A DNA stretch of 64,000 nt from Sedimentimonas flavescens (GTDB taxonomy: Bacteria; Pseudomonadota; Alphaproteobacteria; Rhodobacterales; Rhodobacteraceae): NCBI RefSeq assembly GCF_019264375.1, contig NZ_JAHVAI010000011.1, forward strand, positions 1 through 64,000, read 5' to 3'. A program made the position numbers and the translations under genes. Below, piece by piece: positions 23,055 to 32,833 of the stretch. Numbering within the stretch: the stretch's first letter is position 1; each line of letters begins with the position of its first letter. The notes beneath the pieces were generated by a model. The model saw only the letters and a program-made list of their open reading frames with translations, was not told where the DNA came from and ran no database searches.

Positions 23055-24662
23055 TCAGCCCCGCAGTGCGCGCACCCGTGCGGCTAGTGCGAGCGTCGAG
23101 CCATCCTTACCCGCGCCATCCGAGGTGCCCTCAAGCACCGGGGCAAGCGCAAGCGCCAGCTCCTTGCCGAGCTCCACGCCCCATTGGTCAAAGCTGTTGA
23201 TCCCGAGGATCACACCCTCAACGAACACGCGGTGCTCGTAGAGTGCGACAATCCCGCCGAAAACCTCGGGCGTCAGCTTGGGATAAAGAAGCGTGGTCGA
23301 GGGGCGCGAGCCGGGGAAGACCCGGTGGCGCGCCTGACGCTCCAACTCGGCGCCGGTTAGCCCCTTCTTACGCATGATCTCGGTCGCCTCGGCCAGGCTG
23401 CGGCCACGCATCAGCGCCTCGGATTGGGCAAGACAATTGGCGGCAAGCAGCAGGTGCTGATGCGCCAGATCAGGCTCATGCCCCTCAGCCGCCAGCATGA
23501 ATTCGCAGGGAATGACCCGCGTGCCCTGGTGGATGAGCTGATAGAAAGCGTGTTGCCCGTTGGTGCCGGGTTCGCCCCAAACCACCGGCCCCGAGTGATA
23601 GGGCAAGTCCGCACCATCCATGCTGACGCGCTTGCCATTCGATTCCATCTCAAGCTGTTGCAGATAGGCAGGCAGGCGCGAGAGCCGCTGGTCGTAGGGC
23701 AGAACCGCGCGGGTCGCATAGCCGCAGAACTGGTTATGCCAGATCCCGACCAGCGCCAGCAGAACCGGTAGGTTCTGTGCAAGCGGGGCCGTGCGGAAAT
23801 GCGCATCCATCGCCGCCGCGCCACGCAGCATCGCGTCGAACTGCTCGGGGCCGATGGCCAGCATCAGTGACAGCCCGATCGGCCCCCACATCGAGTAGCG
23901 CCCGCCGACCCAATCCTCGAACCCGAAGACCCGCGCGGGGTGGATGCCGAAAGCGGCGGTCTTGTCGCTCGCGGTGCTGAGCGCCGCGAATTGCGCCGCC
24001 GGGTCTTTAACGGTCTGCGCCATCCAGCGCCGCGCCGTCTCGGCATTGGTCATCGTTTCGATCGTCGTGAAGGTCTTCGAGGCCACGATGACCAGCGTCG
24101 TTTCCGGGTTCAGCCCCCTGAGCGTGTCGTGGATATGCGCGCCATCGACGTTCGAGACAAAGTGGCAGCGCGGCCCATTGTGATAGGGCCCCAGCGCCAG
24201 CACCGCCATCGCAGGCCCCAGGTCCGAGCCGCCAATCCCGATATTCACCACATCGGTGATCGCGCCGCCCTGCCCGGTAAAGCGCCCTTCGCGCACGTCA
24301 CGGGCAAAGCCAACCATGCGCGCATGGGTCTTGCGCACTTTGGGCATGACGTCCTCGCCATCGACGCAGACCGGGTGGCTGAGATTGCGCAGCGCGGTAT
24401 GCAGCACCGCGCGCCCCTCGGTTTCATTGATCTTGGCACCGGTGAACATCGCCTCGCGTTTCGCGACCAGATCGGCGTCTTCAGCCAGGCGGACCAGCAG
24501 ATCCAGCGCCGCCGCGTCGATATTCGTCTTGGAGTAATCGAACACGAACGGGCCGGATTCACAGGTGAACTCGGCCGCGCGATTTCCATTTTCGAACAAT
24601 TCCGCGATACGGCGCGTTTTCACGGCCTCGGCATGGGTCAGCAGCTCGGTCCAGATTGTCAT
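23055..24662 (-). CDS. pgi: glucose-6-phosphate isomerase
   Basis: A 535-residue isomerase interconverting glucose 6-phosphate and fructose 6-phosphate. Family signatures include [66 protein letters not shown] (holding catalytic Glu and His) and the [12 protein letters not shown]-terminal motif. It is the last gene of the zwf-pgl-pgi operon, starting 1 base after the pgl stop. With zwf and pgl it lets fructose 6-phosphate enter the Entner-Doudoroff route. Confidence 0.97.
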   Translation of the reverse strand: MTIWTELLTHAEAVKTRRIAELFENGNRAAEFTCESGPFVFDYSKTNIDAAALDLLVRLAEDADLVAKREAMFTGAKINETEGRAVLHTALRNLSHPVCVDGEDVMPKVRKTHARMVGFARDVREGRFTGQGGAITDVVNIGIGGSDLGPAMAVLALGPYHNGPRCHFVSNVDGAHIHDTLRGLNPETTLVIVASKTFTTIETMTNAETARRWMAQTVKDPAAQFAALSTASDKTAAFGIHPARVFGFEDWVGGRYSMWGPIGLSLMLAIGPEQFDAMLRGAAAMDAHFRTAPLAQNLPVLLALVGIWHNQFCGYATRAVLPYDQRLSRLPAYLQQLEMESNGKRVSMDGADLPYHSGPVVWGEPGTNGQHAFYQLIHQGTRVIPCEFMLAAEGHEPDLAHQHLLLAANCLAQSEALMRGRSLAEATEIMRKKGLTGAELERQARHRVFPGSRPSTTLLYPKLTPEVFGGIVALYEHRVFVEGVILGINSFDQWGVELGKELALALAPVLEGTSDGAGKDGSTLALAARVRALRG

Positions 24663-24663
24663 G

Positions 24664-25335
24664 TTACTCAGCCCAGTGAACGGTAGCGTTTTTGAGGACA
24701 CAGCGCACGGGGGCCTCTTCCTCGGGAAGGATGGCTGCGCGCTCGATCGCGGCGCGCTTCTCGGCGCCGGTGATCAGAATGTGGATATGCATCGCGTCGC
24801 GCAGAACCGGAGCGGTCAGGGTAATGCGCGGCTCGCCCGCAGCTTCGGCGCGCAGCGCCATGACCGCAGGGGCGGTATCGGAAAGCGCCTCGGCCAGTCG
24901 GTCGGCGCCGGGGAAGAGACTCGCGGTATGCATATCCGCCCCCATCCCCAGAAGCAAAACCGTGATCGGCAGCGCCGGGGCGATCCCCTCGGCGAGTTCC
25001 GCAAGCTTGTCTTCGGGCTGCGGCGCGGGCGCATAAAGCGGCACGAGCTGCGCGGCGGCAGCCCGCCCGGTCAGCAGGCGTTCGCGCAGCAGCCGGGTGT
25101 TCGAGCGCGGGCTGCTTTCATCGACCCACCGCTCGTCATTGAGCAGCACCGAGACACGCCCCCAATCCAGATCCAGCCCCGAGAGGATGTCGAAGACCGG
25201 CCCCGGCGTCGTCCCACCCGGAACCGACAGGGTGGCACGGCCGTGCACCTCCAGCGCGCGCCGCAACTCAGCCGCGATCTGGTCGGCCAGATCGAGCATG
25301 AGCAGGTCGCGGTCGGGGTAGGCCTTGAAGTTCAT
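24664..25335 (-). CDS. pgl: 6-phosphogluconolactonase
   Basis: A 223-residue DevB-type lactonase that hydrolyses 6-phosphogluconolactone to 6-phosphogluconate. It has [42 protein letters not shown] and the [16 protein letters not shown] motif, where the usual family motif is [14 protein letters not shown]; Met replaces the Gly before His here. It overlaps zwf by 4 bases (ATGA) and pgi follows after 1 base. Confidence 0.95.
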   Translation of the reverse strand: MNFKAYPDRDLLMLDLADQIAAELRRALEVHGRATLSVPGGTTPGPVFDILSGLDLDWGRVSVLLNDERWVDESSPRSNTRLLRERLLTGRAAAAQLVPLYAPAPQPEDKLAELAEGIAPALPITVLLLGMGADMHTASLFPGADRLAEALSDTAPAVMALRAEAAGEPRITLTAPVLRDAMHIHILITGAEKRAAIERAAILPEEEAPVRCVLKNATVHWAE

Positions 25336-26807
25336 TCGCGGATCTCCCGCCAGCGGCGCCCGTCGCGGTGCATCAGCATCAGCGCATCCTCGGGCCCCGA
25401 CGATCCCGCATCGTAACCCTGCGGACGGTCACCGCGCGCCGTCCACCCCTCGATGATCGGATCGGTCCAGGCCCAGGCGGCCTCGACCTCGTCGCCGCGC
25501 ATGAACAGCGTCTGGTTGCCGCGGATCACATCCATGATCAGCCGCTCATAGGCGTCGGGGATATCCGCCCCGTCCTCGCCCAACGCCTCGGCGAAGGACA
25601 TATCGAGCGGCACCTGAACCAGACGCATCCCGCCCGGCCCCGGCTCCTTGATCATCATCTTGAGGTTCATGCCCTCGTTCGGCTGAAGGCGGATCACCAA
25701 GACATTCTCGCGCCAGGTTTCGTCCGCCTCGTCGAAGATCGAATGCGGCGGCTCCTTGAAGGTGATCGCGATCTCCGAGGTGCGCGCCCGCAGCCGCTTG
25801 CCGGTGCGCAGGTAGAAAGGCGTGCCCTTCCAGCGCCAGTTCGCCACATGCACCCGCAGCGCGATATAGCTTTCAGTGCGGCTATCGGGGTTCTCGGCAT
25901 CCTCCAGATACCCCGGCTGATGTCCCTTCCCATCGTCGGAACGGTGCGCAAGGTATTGCCCGCGCACGATATCCGCCGCAGAGACCGGCTGCAGCGCGCG
26001 GATGACCTTGAGCTTTTCATCCCGCACCGCGTCCGGGTCAAAGTGATAGGGCGGCTCCATCGCGATCAGGCACAGAAGCTGCATGAGGTGGTTTTGCACC
26101 ATGTCCCGCATCGCGCCGGACTTGTCGTAATACGAGCCCCGCCCGCCAACGCCGACCGTCTCGGCAACGGTGATCTGGACGTGATCGACGAATTGCGCGT
26201 TCCAGAGCGGCTCGAACAGGATATTGGCAAAGCGCACCGCCATCAGGTTCTGCACCGTCTCTTTGCCCAGATAGTGGTCGATACGGTAGATCTGCGTTTC
26301 GTCGAAATGCTCGGCCAGCGTGGTGTTGAGCACCTTTGCCGATGCCAGATCTCGACCGAAGGGTTTTTCGACGACGATACGCGCTTGGGAGGTGGCGATG
26401 CCGAAGGCGTGCAGCCGCTCAGCCAGCGGCCCAAACAGTGCTGGCGCGACCGAGAAGTAGAAGGCATTGATCAGATGGGGACGGACGAGCGCCTTGAGCT
26501 CATTCCAGCCGCCCTCTCCCATCGCGTCGATCGGGACATATTCAAGGATACTCAGAAATGCCTCGATCTGGGCCGCGTCGCGCTTGCCCGCGCCCACATG
26601 CTCATCGATCGCCGCGCGCGCATGGGCGCGAAACGCGGCTGTGTCCATCTCGGTGCGCGCCGCGCCGATGATGCGTGCACCCTCGGGGATCTGACCGGAA
26701 AAGAACCGCCGATAGAGGCCGGGCAGGATCTTGCGGTTGGCCAGATCGCCGGTGGCGCCGAAGACCACCAGATCGAAAGGGTCCACCGGAATGACACGCG
26801 AAACCAT
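25332..26807 (-). CDS. zwf: glucose-6-phosphate 1-dehydrogenase
   Basis: A 491-residue NADP-dependent enzyme for the first oxidative step from glucose 6-phosphate. The Rossmann motif is DLVVFGATGDLANRKILPGLY, and the active-site signature RIDHYLGKETVQNLMAVRFAN contains the catalytic His. EKPFGRDLASAK is also conserved. I prefer the Met at 26807 because GGAGAG sits just upstream; a Met 4 codons earlier lacks a ribosome site. It is the first gene of zwf-pgl-pgi. The palindrome GTTAGCGCTAAC begins 23 bases upstream of the start. Confidence 0.97.
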   Translation of the reverse strand: MVSRVIPVDPFDLVVFGATGDLANRKILPGLYRRFFSGQIPEGARIIGAARTEMDTAAFRAHARAAIDEHVGAGKRDAAQIEAFLSILEYVPIDAMGEGGWNELKALVRPHLINAFYFSVAPALFGPLAERLHAFGIATSQARIVVEKPFGRDLASAKVLNTTLAEHFDETQIYRIDHYLGKETVQNLMAVRFANILFEPLWNAQFVDHVQITVAETVGVGGRGSYYDKSGAMRDMVQNHLMQLLCLIAMEPPYHFDPDAVRDEKLKVIRALQPVSAADIVRGQYLAHRSDDGKGHQPGYLEDAENPDSRTESYIALRVHVANWRWKGTPFYLRTGKRLRARTSEIAITFKEPPHSIFDEADETWRENVLVIRLQPNEGMNLKMMIKEPGPGGMRLVQVPLDMSFAEALGEDGADIPDAYERLIMDVIRGNQTLFMRGDEVEAAWAWTDPIIEGWTARGDRPQGYDAGSSGPEDALMLMHRDGRRWREIRE

Positions 26808-26829
26808 TGGGCTCTCCATTGCAGGAACT

Positions 26830-26841
26830 GTTAGCGCTAAC
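26830..26841 (-). promoter_or_regulatory. palindromic operator GTTAGCGCTAAC upstream of zwf
   Basis: A perfect 12-base palindrome with a central CG step, the hallmark of LacI/GalR-family operators. The identical site lies upstream of edd (29990-30001), so the two Entner-Doudoroff operons probably share a regulator. The regulator gene is not in the window. Confidence 0.7.
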
Positions 26842-26916
26842 GCGCGCCTTCTAGCCGCTTAAGATCCAGAAGTCTAGTCCGCGATCCGCCTTGGGCCAAG
26901 TTCTTGCCCGGTGCGA

Positions 26917-27414
26917 TCAAGAGGATACTTTGACGAAATCTGCAAGCTGCTGAATTTCTGGCCGAAGTTCTTCCGCCAACCCGTCGGAAAACGCCTCGAA
27001 CTCGGCGCGGGTTTCGGGCGGCACGGAAATCAGCACGCGCATGCCGCGGGCCAAACCAAGGCCGATCAGGTCACGGCAGCCGCGCCCGGCGGCCTCTTGC
27101 TTGCCGAATTTGTTCAGGATCAGCGCGGCACTCGCCGGGGCCGCCTCGATCGCGCGGGCCGTCGCGGCCACAGCCTCTTCCAACGCGCCTGCATCAAGCG
27201 TGCAAGCATCCGCACCCGACCCGAGCTCTTGCGAGATGGCCCGAACCTCCTCGGCCGGCAGCAGGCGCAGGTGCATCTCGCAGGGGCGGGCGGCAGGCGT
27301 CTCGGCGCGCACCATGGCCACCAGCGGCGCCCCTTCGGCGCGAAGCCGTTCGGCCAGTTCGGCCAGCAACCGATCCGCCCCGCCCTTCTCCGTAACCGAG
27401 ATGAAGCCCAGCAT
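26917..27414 (-). CDS. DUF2478 domain-containing protein
   Basis: A 165-residue protein of the DUF2478 group. It contains an NTPase-like arrangement (LGFISVTEKGGADRLLAELAERLRAEG at the start, AALILNKFGKQEAAGRGCRDLIGLGLARGMRVLISVPP later) but no classical P loop is visible. The family is sometimes found near molybdenum-related genes; no such context exists here. It starts 2 bases after the PIN-domain gene, third in an rlmI-PIN-DUF2478 operon. Function unknown. Confidence 0.75.
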   Translation of the reverse strand: MLGFISVTEKGGADRLLAELAERLRAEGAPLVAMVRAETPAARPCEMHLRLLPAEEVRAISQELGSGADACTLDAGALEEAVAATARAIEAAPASAALILNKFGKQEAAGRGCRDLIGLGLARGMRVLISVPPETRAEFEAFSDGLAEELRPEIQQLADFVKVSS

Positions 27415-27416
27415 GT

Positions 27417-27956
27417 TCAACCCAACGCCTTCCCCAGACGCGGCAGCTTCGCGCGTTTGAGCAGCGGCCGCAACGGCTGCGGCACGCCCGAAAGACGCTC
27501 GGCCTCGGCGCGCACGGCCTCGACCACGGTTTCGATCCCCTCGGGGCGCTCGGACCACAGTTCCCACAGGAGGCCGTCGGGGTCTCGGCGCGTCAGGCCC
27601 TCGGCGGCCAGCACATTGCGCGGGAAATCCACCGCGTTGAAGGTGCAGATCGCATCGGCGTGGCCCGAGATCGCCGCCGCGAGCACATGGATGTCATTCT
27701 CATCGGGTAGATGCAGGCGCGCCTCAACGCCGGGGCGCGGTGCCACGCAGGCCTTGGGAAACTCGACGCGCAGCAGTGCGATCTCCCCGCGCGCGATGGC
27801 CTCATCGGCAGGGCCAAAGCGCGCCGCGGCGCGGGCCCATTCCTCTAGGATGCGATCCGACCAGAGCGGCGTGTAATACCCCGCCCGAGCCACGCCGATC
27901 AGGATCTCGCGCAGGACGGTCGGGAACAGCACACAGGCGTCGAGCAGAACCTTCAT
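27417..27956 (-). CDS. PIN domain-containing protein
   Basis: A 179-residue PIN-fold protein, starting MKVLLDACVLFP with the first acidic residue D6. Further acidic residues lie in LEEWARA, LPDENDIHVLAAAI and FNAVDFPRNVL, together making a likely metal-dependent RNase site. VapC toxins share the fold, but no antitoxin gene is next to it, and the chain is longer than typical VapC (about 130) because of a C-terminal extension. Its start overlaps the upstream rlmI stop (TGATG), so it is co-translated with an rRNA methyltransferase, which hints at an RNA-related housekeeping role. Confidence 0.8.
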   Translation of the reverse strand: MKVLLDACVLFPTVLREILIGVARAGYYTPLWSDRILEEWARAAARFGPADEAIARGEIALLRVEFPKACVAPRPGVEARLHLPDENDIHVLAAAISGHADAICTFNAVDFPRNVLAAEGLTRRDPDGLLWELWSERPEGIETVVEAVRAEAERLSGVPQPLRPLLKRAKLPRLGKALG

Positions 27957-29161
27957 CAATCGAGCCGGAAGAACAGCGACTTGAGATAACCCGATTCGGC
28001 CAATTGCGGCAGCATCGGGTGATCGGGGCCCGCGTAACCCGTTTGGATCAGCTGCGAGCGCCGCCCGGCCTTGCCGATCCCGCGTGCCGAGGCTGCGCGG
28101 AACTGCACCAGATCGGCAGCATGTGAGCAGGAGCACAGCACCAGATAGCCCCCCGGCGCGACCAGCTGCGCAGCAAGCCGCGCGACACGCTCATAGGCGC
28201 GCAACCCGGCCTGTAGCGCTGGTTTCGCGGGTGCGAAGGCGGGCGGATCGCAGATCACCACATCGAAGCTCTCGCCCTCGGCCGCGAGGGCCTCAAGCGC
28301 GGCAAAGGCGTCGCCCTGACGGGTCGAAAAACGCGCGCCGCCGCCCATGGCCTCGGCCCCCTGACGCGCCAGATCCAGCGCCGCCGCCGAGGCATCGACG
28401 GACAGCGCCGATTGCGCCCCACCGGCAAGGCAGGCCAGCGCGAAACCGCCGACATGGCTGAACACATCAAGCACCCGCGCGCCCTTTGCCAGCCGCGCCG
28501 CGAAAGCGTGGTTCGGGCGCTGGTCGAAGAACAGCCCCGTCTTCTGCCCGCCGATCACATCGGCCATGTAGATCGCGCCATTCATCGGCACCGGGATCGG
28601 GCCGGACACCTCGCCGCTCAGCACAAGCGTTTCTTCGGGCAAGCCTTCGAGGCCCCGTGCGCGGCCCGAGCCGTTCTTGATGATCGTTGTCACACCCGCC
28701 ACCTCGGTCAGCGCCGATGCAAGCTCGTCGATCATGGCCTCGGCCCAGGCGGCATTGGGCTGAACCACCGCGACATCGCCGAAGCGGTCGACGATCACGC
28801 CGGGCAGACCGTCGGCCTCGGCATGGATCAGCCGGTAGAAGGGCGCGTCGAACAGCCGCTCGCGCATCGCCTGCGCATGGGTCAGACGGGCAATCAGCCA
28901 GTCGCGATCAATCTCTGCCTCGGGGTTGCGGTCAAGAACCCGCGCAATGATCTTCGAGTTCGGATTGACCGTCACCGTCGCCAGCGGGCGCCGCTCGGCA
29001 TCTTCCAGCGTCGCAATGGTGCCGGGCGCCATGGACTGCGTGCGCCGGTCGGTCACCAGCTCATCGCCATAAACCCAAGGGAAGCCGTGACGGATCGCGC
29101 GCGCCTCGGCCTTGGGGCGCAAACGGACAACGGGGCGCGGGCGGGCGGTGGTTTCGGTCAT
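27956..29161 (-). CDS. RlmI-like class I SAM-dependent rRNA methyltransferase
   Basis: A 401-residue methyltransferase. The N-terminal PUA-like domain (VRLRPKAEARAIRHGFPWVYGDEL) precedes a Rossmann SAM domain with RVLDVFSHVGGFALACLAGGA (motif I), VICDPPAFAPAK (motif IV) and LCSCSHAADL (motif VI, Cys nucleophile region). The family methylates cytosine C5 in 23S rRNA (RlmI) or related sites; the exact base is not certain. It is first in an operon with PIN and DUF2478 genes. Confidence 0.88.
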   Translation of the reverse strand: MTETTARPRPVVRLRPKAEARAIRHGFPWVYGDELVTDRRTQSMAPGTIATLEDAERRPLATVTVNPNSKIIARVLDRNPEAEIDRDWLIARLTHAQAMRERLFDAPFYRLIHAEADGLPGVIVDRFGDVAVVQPNAAWAEAMIDELASALTEVAGVTTIIKNGSGRARGLEGLPEETLVLSGEVSGPIPVPMNGAIYMADVIGGQKTGLFFDQRPNHAFAARLAKGARVLDVFSHVGGFALACLAGGAQSALSVDASAAALDLARQGAEAMGGGARFSTRQGDAFAALEALAAEGESFDVVICDPPAFAPAKPALQAGLRAYERVARLAAQLVAPGGYLVLCSCSHAADLVQFRAASARGIGKAGRRSQLIQTGYAGPDHPMLPQLAESGYLKSLFFRLD

Positions 29162-29232
29162 CGGTTGGCTCCGGCTAGAGGGGCGTTCCCGCCTCCTCTA
29201 CCCGGTTCGCGGTCCCGCGAAAAGCCCGAGCC

Positions 29233-29844
29233 CTACGCGCCGGGTCGCAGCGGGCGACTCAGATGGCGCTCGATCGCTTGCACGATCAGTCGGGTGACCA
29301 TGACCTTCTGGGTCAGGCCGCGGGCCTCATTGTCGGCGGCCTGCTGACCCCAGGCCGCAGGTTCAACGATATTGACACGCTCCACTGGGCGCACCTCGGC
29401 GCCGCTGGCCGCGTCGCGCAGAGCGATGTCGAACGAGATGCTGTAATTACCGCCGTAGCCGTAGCGGGCCTTCTCGGTCAGAGCATGGAAGCCGCGCACC
29501 TCGATTTCCATGACAACCGGTGCGCCCGCCGTCATCCGGTCGGAAAGCTCGGTGGCTGCTTCCTGAAAGATCGCGGCGACCTGGTCGTAGCGATCACCCG
29601 GCGGATCGCCACGCCAGACGATATCGGCCCAGGGGTAGATCTGGTTTTCTTCGGACACGGACAGCGCGCGCGGCACGCTCACCTCTGCGCCGCGGATGTC
29701 GTAGGCAGGCTGCGTTTCGGCGCCCTTGTCGACGCGGATCTGGTTCTCGGCTGCCGGCAGATGCACGAAACCAAAGGGGGCGTCCGAACATGCGGATATC
29801 AGCACAAGCATGGCGCCGAATGCTAAACTCTTGATACCTTTCAT
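29233..29844 (-). CDS. putative lipoprotein, DUF6778-like
   Basis: A 203-residue secreted protein with a lipoprotein signal peptide (MKGIKSLAFGAMLVLISAC, lipobox LISAC with C19). It should be anchored to the envelope. The body (SFDIALRDAASGAEVRPVERVNIVEPAAWGQQAADNEARGLTQKVMVTRLIVQAIERHL) resembles a Rhodobacterales family known only as a DUF; the DUF6778 label is from memory and tentative. It is transcribed away from edd, sharing the 217-base region that carries the operator. Confidence 0.75.
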   Translation of the reverse strand: MKGIKSLAFGAMLVLISACSDAPFGFVHLPAAENQIRVDKGAETQPAYDIRGAEVSVPRALSVSEENQIYPWADIVWRGDPPGDRYDQVAAIFQEAATELSDRMTAGAPVVMEIEVRGFHALTEKARYGYGGNYSISFDIALRDAASGAEVRPVERVNIVEPAAWGQQAADNEARGLTQKVMVTRLIVQAIERHLSRPLRPGA

Positions 29845-29989
29845 CGAACAGTCCCTTTGAATTTCGGCGTTCTGTTAACATTCCCTTGCGCGGCTGGCCA
29901 AAAAGAATATTCAAATTCGTGCAATTTGCCGCAGCGGTGACGCATTCGGCACGCTCTTGCCGCCGGTTATCGGGTTTGAGAGTTGCATT

Positions 29990-30001
29990 GTTAGCGCTAA
30001 C
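29990..30001 (+). promoter_or_regulatory. palindromic operator GTTAGCGCTAAC upstream of edd
   Basis: Identical to the site before zwf, 61 bases upstream of the edd start and in the intergenic region shared with the divergent lipoprotein gene. It is a LacI-type palindrome. A repressor released by an Entner-Doudoroff intermediate would be the simplest model (inference). Confidence 0.7.
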
Positions 30002-30061
30002 TGTGTAGAGAGCCGACAAAACGCGCCGAGACCGGCGACCAGCAAGGACTCATCTACAGCC

Positions 30062-31882
30062 ATGACCAAGCGCCCCGCACCGCTCAATGACACCCTCGCC
30101 CGTGTGACCGATCGCATTCGGGAGCGTTCGGCGGGGCAGCGCGGCGACTACCTTGCGCGCATCCGCGAGGCTGCAAGCGCGGGTCCCGTGCGGGCGCATC
30201 TGAGTTGCGGCAACCAGGCTCACGCCTATGCGGCGATGGAGCGCGACAAGCCCGCGCTCGCCGAGGGGCGCGCGGCCAATATCGGGATCGTGACGGCTTA
30301 CAATGACATGCTCTCGGCGCATCAGCCCTATGAAAGCTACCCGCGCCTGATCAAGGACAGCCTGCGCAAGCTTGGCGTGACCGCGCAGGTCGCGGGCGGC
30401 GTTCCGGCCATGTGCGATGGTGTCACGCAGGGCCAGCCGGGGATGGAGCTGAGCCTCTTCTCGCGCGATGTGATCGCGCTGGCAGCGGGGATTTCGCTGA
30501 GCCACAACACTTTCGACGCGGCCCTCTATCTGGGTGTGTGCGACAAGATCGTGCCGGGGCTGATCATGGCTGCCGCCACGTTCGGACACATCCCTGCGAT
30601 CTTCGTGCCCGCCGGGCCGATGACCTCAGGCCTGCCGAATGATGAAAAGGCCAAGGTGCGTCAGCAATTCGCCACCGGCGAGGTCGGGCGCGACAAGTTG
30701 ATGGAGGCCGAGATGGCCTCTTATCACGGGCCGGGCACCTGCACCTTCTACGGCACGGCGAACACGAACCAGATGCTGATGGAATTCATGGGCCTGCACC
30801 TGCCGGGGGCAAGCTTCGTGAACCCCAACATGCCGCTGCGCGAGGCGCTGACGGTTCAGGCCGCTCGCCGCGCTGCCGAAATCACCGCGCTTGGCAATGA
30901 CTACCGCCCGGCGGGCGAGATCCTTGATGAGCGCGCCTTCGTGAACGGCCTTGTCGGGCTGATGGCGACAGGCGGATCGACCAACCTCGTGCTGCACCTG
31001 CCCGCCATGGCGCGCGCCGCCGGGATCGTGCTGGATCTTGCCGATTTCGACGACATCTCGGCCGTGGTGCCGCTGATGGCCAAGGTTTATCCGAACGGTC
31101 TGGCCGATGTGAACCACTTCCACGCGGCAGGCGGGCTGCAGTTCCTGATCCGCGAGCTACTTGGCGCGGGGCTGCTGCATGGCGATGCCAAGACCGTCGC
31201 GGGCGACGGGCTTGAGGCCTATACCCGCGAGCCCAAGCTGATTGATGGCAAGATCGACTGGGCCGAGGGCCCGAGCGAGACGCTCAATGACAAGATCCTG
31301 CGCCCCGCAGCCACCCCGTTCCAGCCTCAGGGCGGCCTGCGCCAGCTTTCGGGCAACCTCGGGCGCGGGGTCATCAAGATCTCGGCGGTGGCCCCCGAAC
31401 ACCACCTGATCGAAGCCCCGGTGCGCATCTTCCACGACCAGGATGACGTTCGCGCCGCCTTCAAGCGCGACGAATTCACCTCGGATACCGTCGTCGTCGT
31501 GCGCTTCCAAGGCCCGCAGGCGAACGGCATGCCCGAGTTACACTCCCTCACCCCGACGCTGTCGGTCTTGCAGGCGCGCGGGCTCAAGGTTGCGCTAGTG
31601 ACCGACGGGCGCATGTCGGGTGCCTCTGGCAAGGTCCCGGCCGCCATTCACGTCAGCCCCGAGGCGGCCTGCGGCGGCCCGCTGGCCAAGCTGCGCGACG
31701 GTGATCTCGTGCGCCTCGACGCGGAAAATGGCGTGCTGACCTGCCTTGCCGCCGATTTCGACAGCCGCACCCCGGTCACCGCCGATCTGTCGCACAATGC
31801 CCACGGCATTGGGCGCGAACTCTTTGCCGCCTTCCGTCGCAACGTCGGCCCCGCCACCGATGGCGCCGCCGTAATCGTCTGA
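30062..31882 (+). CDS. edd: phosphogluconate dehydratase
   Basis: A 606-residue iron-sulfur dehydratase turning 6-phosphogluconate into 2-keto-3-deoxy-6-phosphogluconate, the key Entner-Doudoroff step. IlvD/Edd family cysteines appear in [32 protein letters not shown] and [41 protein letters not shown] and [23 protein letters not shown] are signature blocks. The start at 30062 ([11 protein letters not shown]) agrees with homologues. eda follows 24 bases after the stop. Confidence 0.97.
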   Translation: MTKRPAPLNDTLARVTDRIRERSAGQRGDYLARIREAASAGPVRAHLSCGNQAHAYAAMERDKPALAEGRAANIGIVTAYNDMLSAHQPYESYPRLIKDSLRKLGVTAQVAGGVPAMCDGVTQGQPGMELSLFSRDVIALAAGISLSHNTFDAALYLGVCDKIVPGLIMAAATFGHIPAIFVPAGPMTSGLPNDEKAKVRQQFATGEVGRDKLMEAEMASYHGPGTCTFYGTANTNQMLMEFMGLHLPGASFVNPNMPLREALTVQAARRAAEITALGNDYRPAGEILDERAFVNGLVGLMATGGSTNLVLHLPAMARAAGIVLDLADFDDISAVVPLMAKVYPNGLADVNHFHAAGGLQFLIRELLGAGLLHGDAKTVAGDGLEAYTREPKLIDGKIDWAEGPSETLNDKILRPAATPFQPQGGLRQLSGNLGRGVIKISAVAPEHHLIEAPVRIFHDQDDVRAAFKRDEFTSDTVVVVRFQGPQANGMPELHSLTPTLSVLQARGLKVALVTDGRMSGASGKVPAAIHVSPEAACGGPLAKLRDGDLVRLDAENGVLTCLAADFDSRTPVTADLSHNAHGIGRELFAAFRRNVGPATDGAAVIV

Positions 31883-31906
31883 TCTCAAACCCACGAGAGG
31901 GACACC

Positions 31907-32548
31907 ATGACCCCCGCCGAACAATCCGCCGCCGCCCGCAAGATCTGCGCCCTCGCCCCGATCGTTCCGGTGATCGTGGTCAAGGAACTGGGCCATGCCG
32001 CCCCCCTCGCCCGCGCGCTGGTGGCCGGCGGGCTGCCCGCGCTTGAGGTTACTCTGCGCACGCCCTGCGCGCTTGATGCGATCCGCGCCATGTCCGAGGT
32101 CGAGGGCGGCGTGGTCGGCGCGGGAACCCTGATCACCCCGGCCGACGTCAAGGCCGCCAAGGCCGCAGGCGCGAAGTTCGGCGTCTCGCCCGGCGCGACC
32201 GAGCGCCTCGTGAAAGCCTGTGAGGATGAGGGCCTGCCGCTGCTGCCCGGCGCCGTCACCGCCTCCGAGGTGATGCGCGCGATGGAGTGGGGCTTTGACA
32301 TGCTCAAGTTCTTCCCCGCCGCCACCTCGGGCGGCGCGCCCGCGATCAAGGCACTTGGCGGGCCTCTGCCGCAGGTCAGCTTCTGCCCGACGGGCGGCAT
32401 CAGCCTGCAAAACGCCAATGATTACCTGAGCCTGCCGAACGTTCTTTGCGCGGGCGGATCGTGGGTTGCGCCGAACGACAAGGTCGAAAGCGGCGATTGG
32501 GCCGGGATCGAGGCGCTTGCCCGCGAAGCCGCCGCCCTGCCGCGCTAG
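31907..32548 (+). CDS. eda: 2-dehydro-3-deoxyphosphogluconate (KDPG) aldolase
   Basis: A 213-residue class I aldolase cleaving KDPG to pyruvate and glyceraldehyde 3-phosphate. The Schiff-base lysine is K134 (DMLKFFPA) and the general base E47 lies in LEVTLRTPCALDAIR. The phosphate-binding PTGGIS loop is present. GAGAGGG precedes the start at 31907. It completes the edd-eda operon. Its TAG stop overlaps the TAG of the convergent small gene through a shared CTAG. Confidence 0.97.
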   Translation: MTPAEQSAAARKICALAPIVPVIVVKELGHAAPLARALVAGGLPALEVTLRTPCALDAIRAMSEVEGGVVGAGTLITPADVKAAKAAGAKFGVSPGATERLVKACEDEGLPLLPGAVTASEVMRAMEWGFDMLKFFPAATSGGAPAIKALGGPLPQVSFCPTGGISLQNANDYLSLPNVLCAGGSWVAPNDKVESGDWAGIEALAREAAALPR

Positions 32549-32814
32549 GCGCCAAAGCGCGCGGCACGCCCGCCGCGCCGCCCCGCGCCACCCGGCGGGC
32601 GCGTCAGCCCCTCGGTCAGAACCTTGCTCATCGGGTGTTCGGCATCGGCGCCATAGGCCGCCAGAACCGTCCGCATGGCGTCGAACGGCTCCAGCCCAGG
32701 CGCAAGGCTCAGCGCCCAATCCATGAAGATCGAACGGCATTCGGACAGGGTGATCCCCTCGATCCGGTAGCTTTCACGGATCAGCCCTTTCGGGTCCGCA
32801 AGGTTCAAATCCAT
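32545..32814 (-). CDS. conserved hypothetical protein downstream of glnE
   Basis: An 89-residue protein, starting MDLNLADPKGLIRESYRIEGITLSECRSIFMDWALSLAPG. It has an acidic-helical body and an Arg/Gly-rich tail (RPPGGAGRRGGRAARFGA). I do not recognise a characterised family. GAGGAA sits before Met 32814; a Met 5 codons upstream is the alternative. It follows glnE by about 20 bases and is likely in the same transcription unit. Confidence 0.7.
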   Translation of the reverse strand: MDLNLADPKGLIRESYRIEGITLSECRSIFMDWALSLAPGLEPFDAMRTVLAAYGADAEHPMSKVLTEGLTRPPGGAGRRGGRAARFGA

Positions 32815-32833
32815 GACTTTCCTCGCCATTCTT

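Noticed and set aside
25368-26834. 488-codon open frame antisense to zwf
   Set aside because: Shadow frame; zwf carries all catalytic motifs on the minus strand.
27417-27956. VapBC toxin-antitoxin pair
   Set aside because: Only a PIN protein is present; neighbours are an rRNA methyltransferase and DUF2478, neither an antitoxin.
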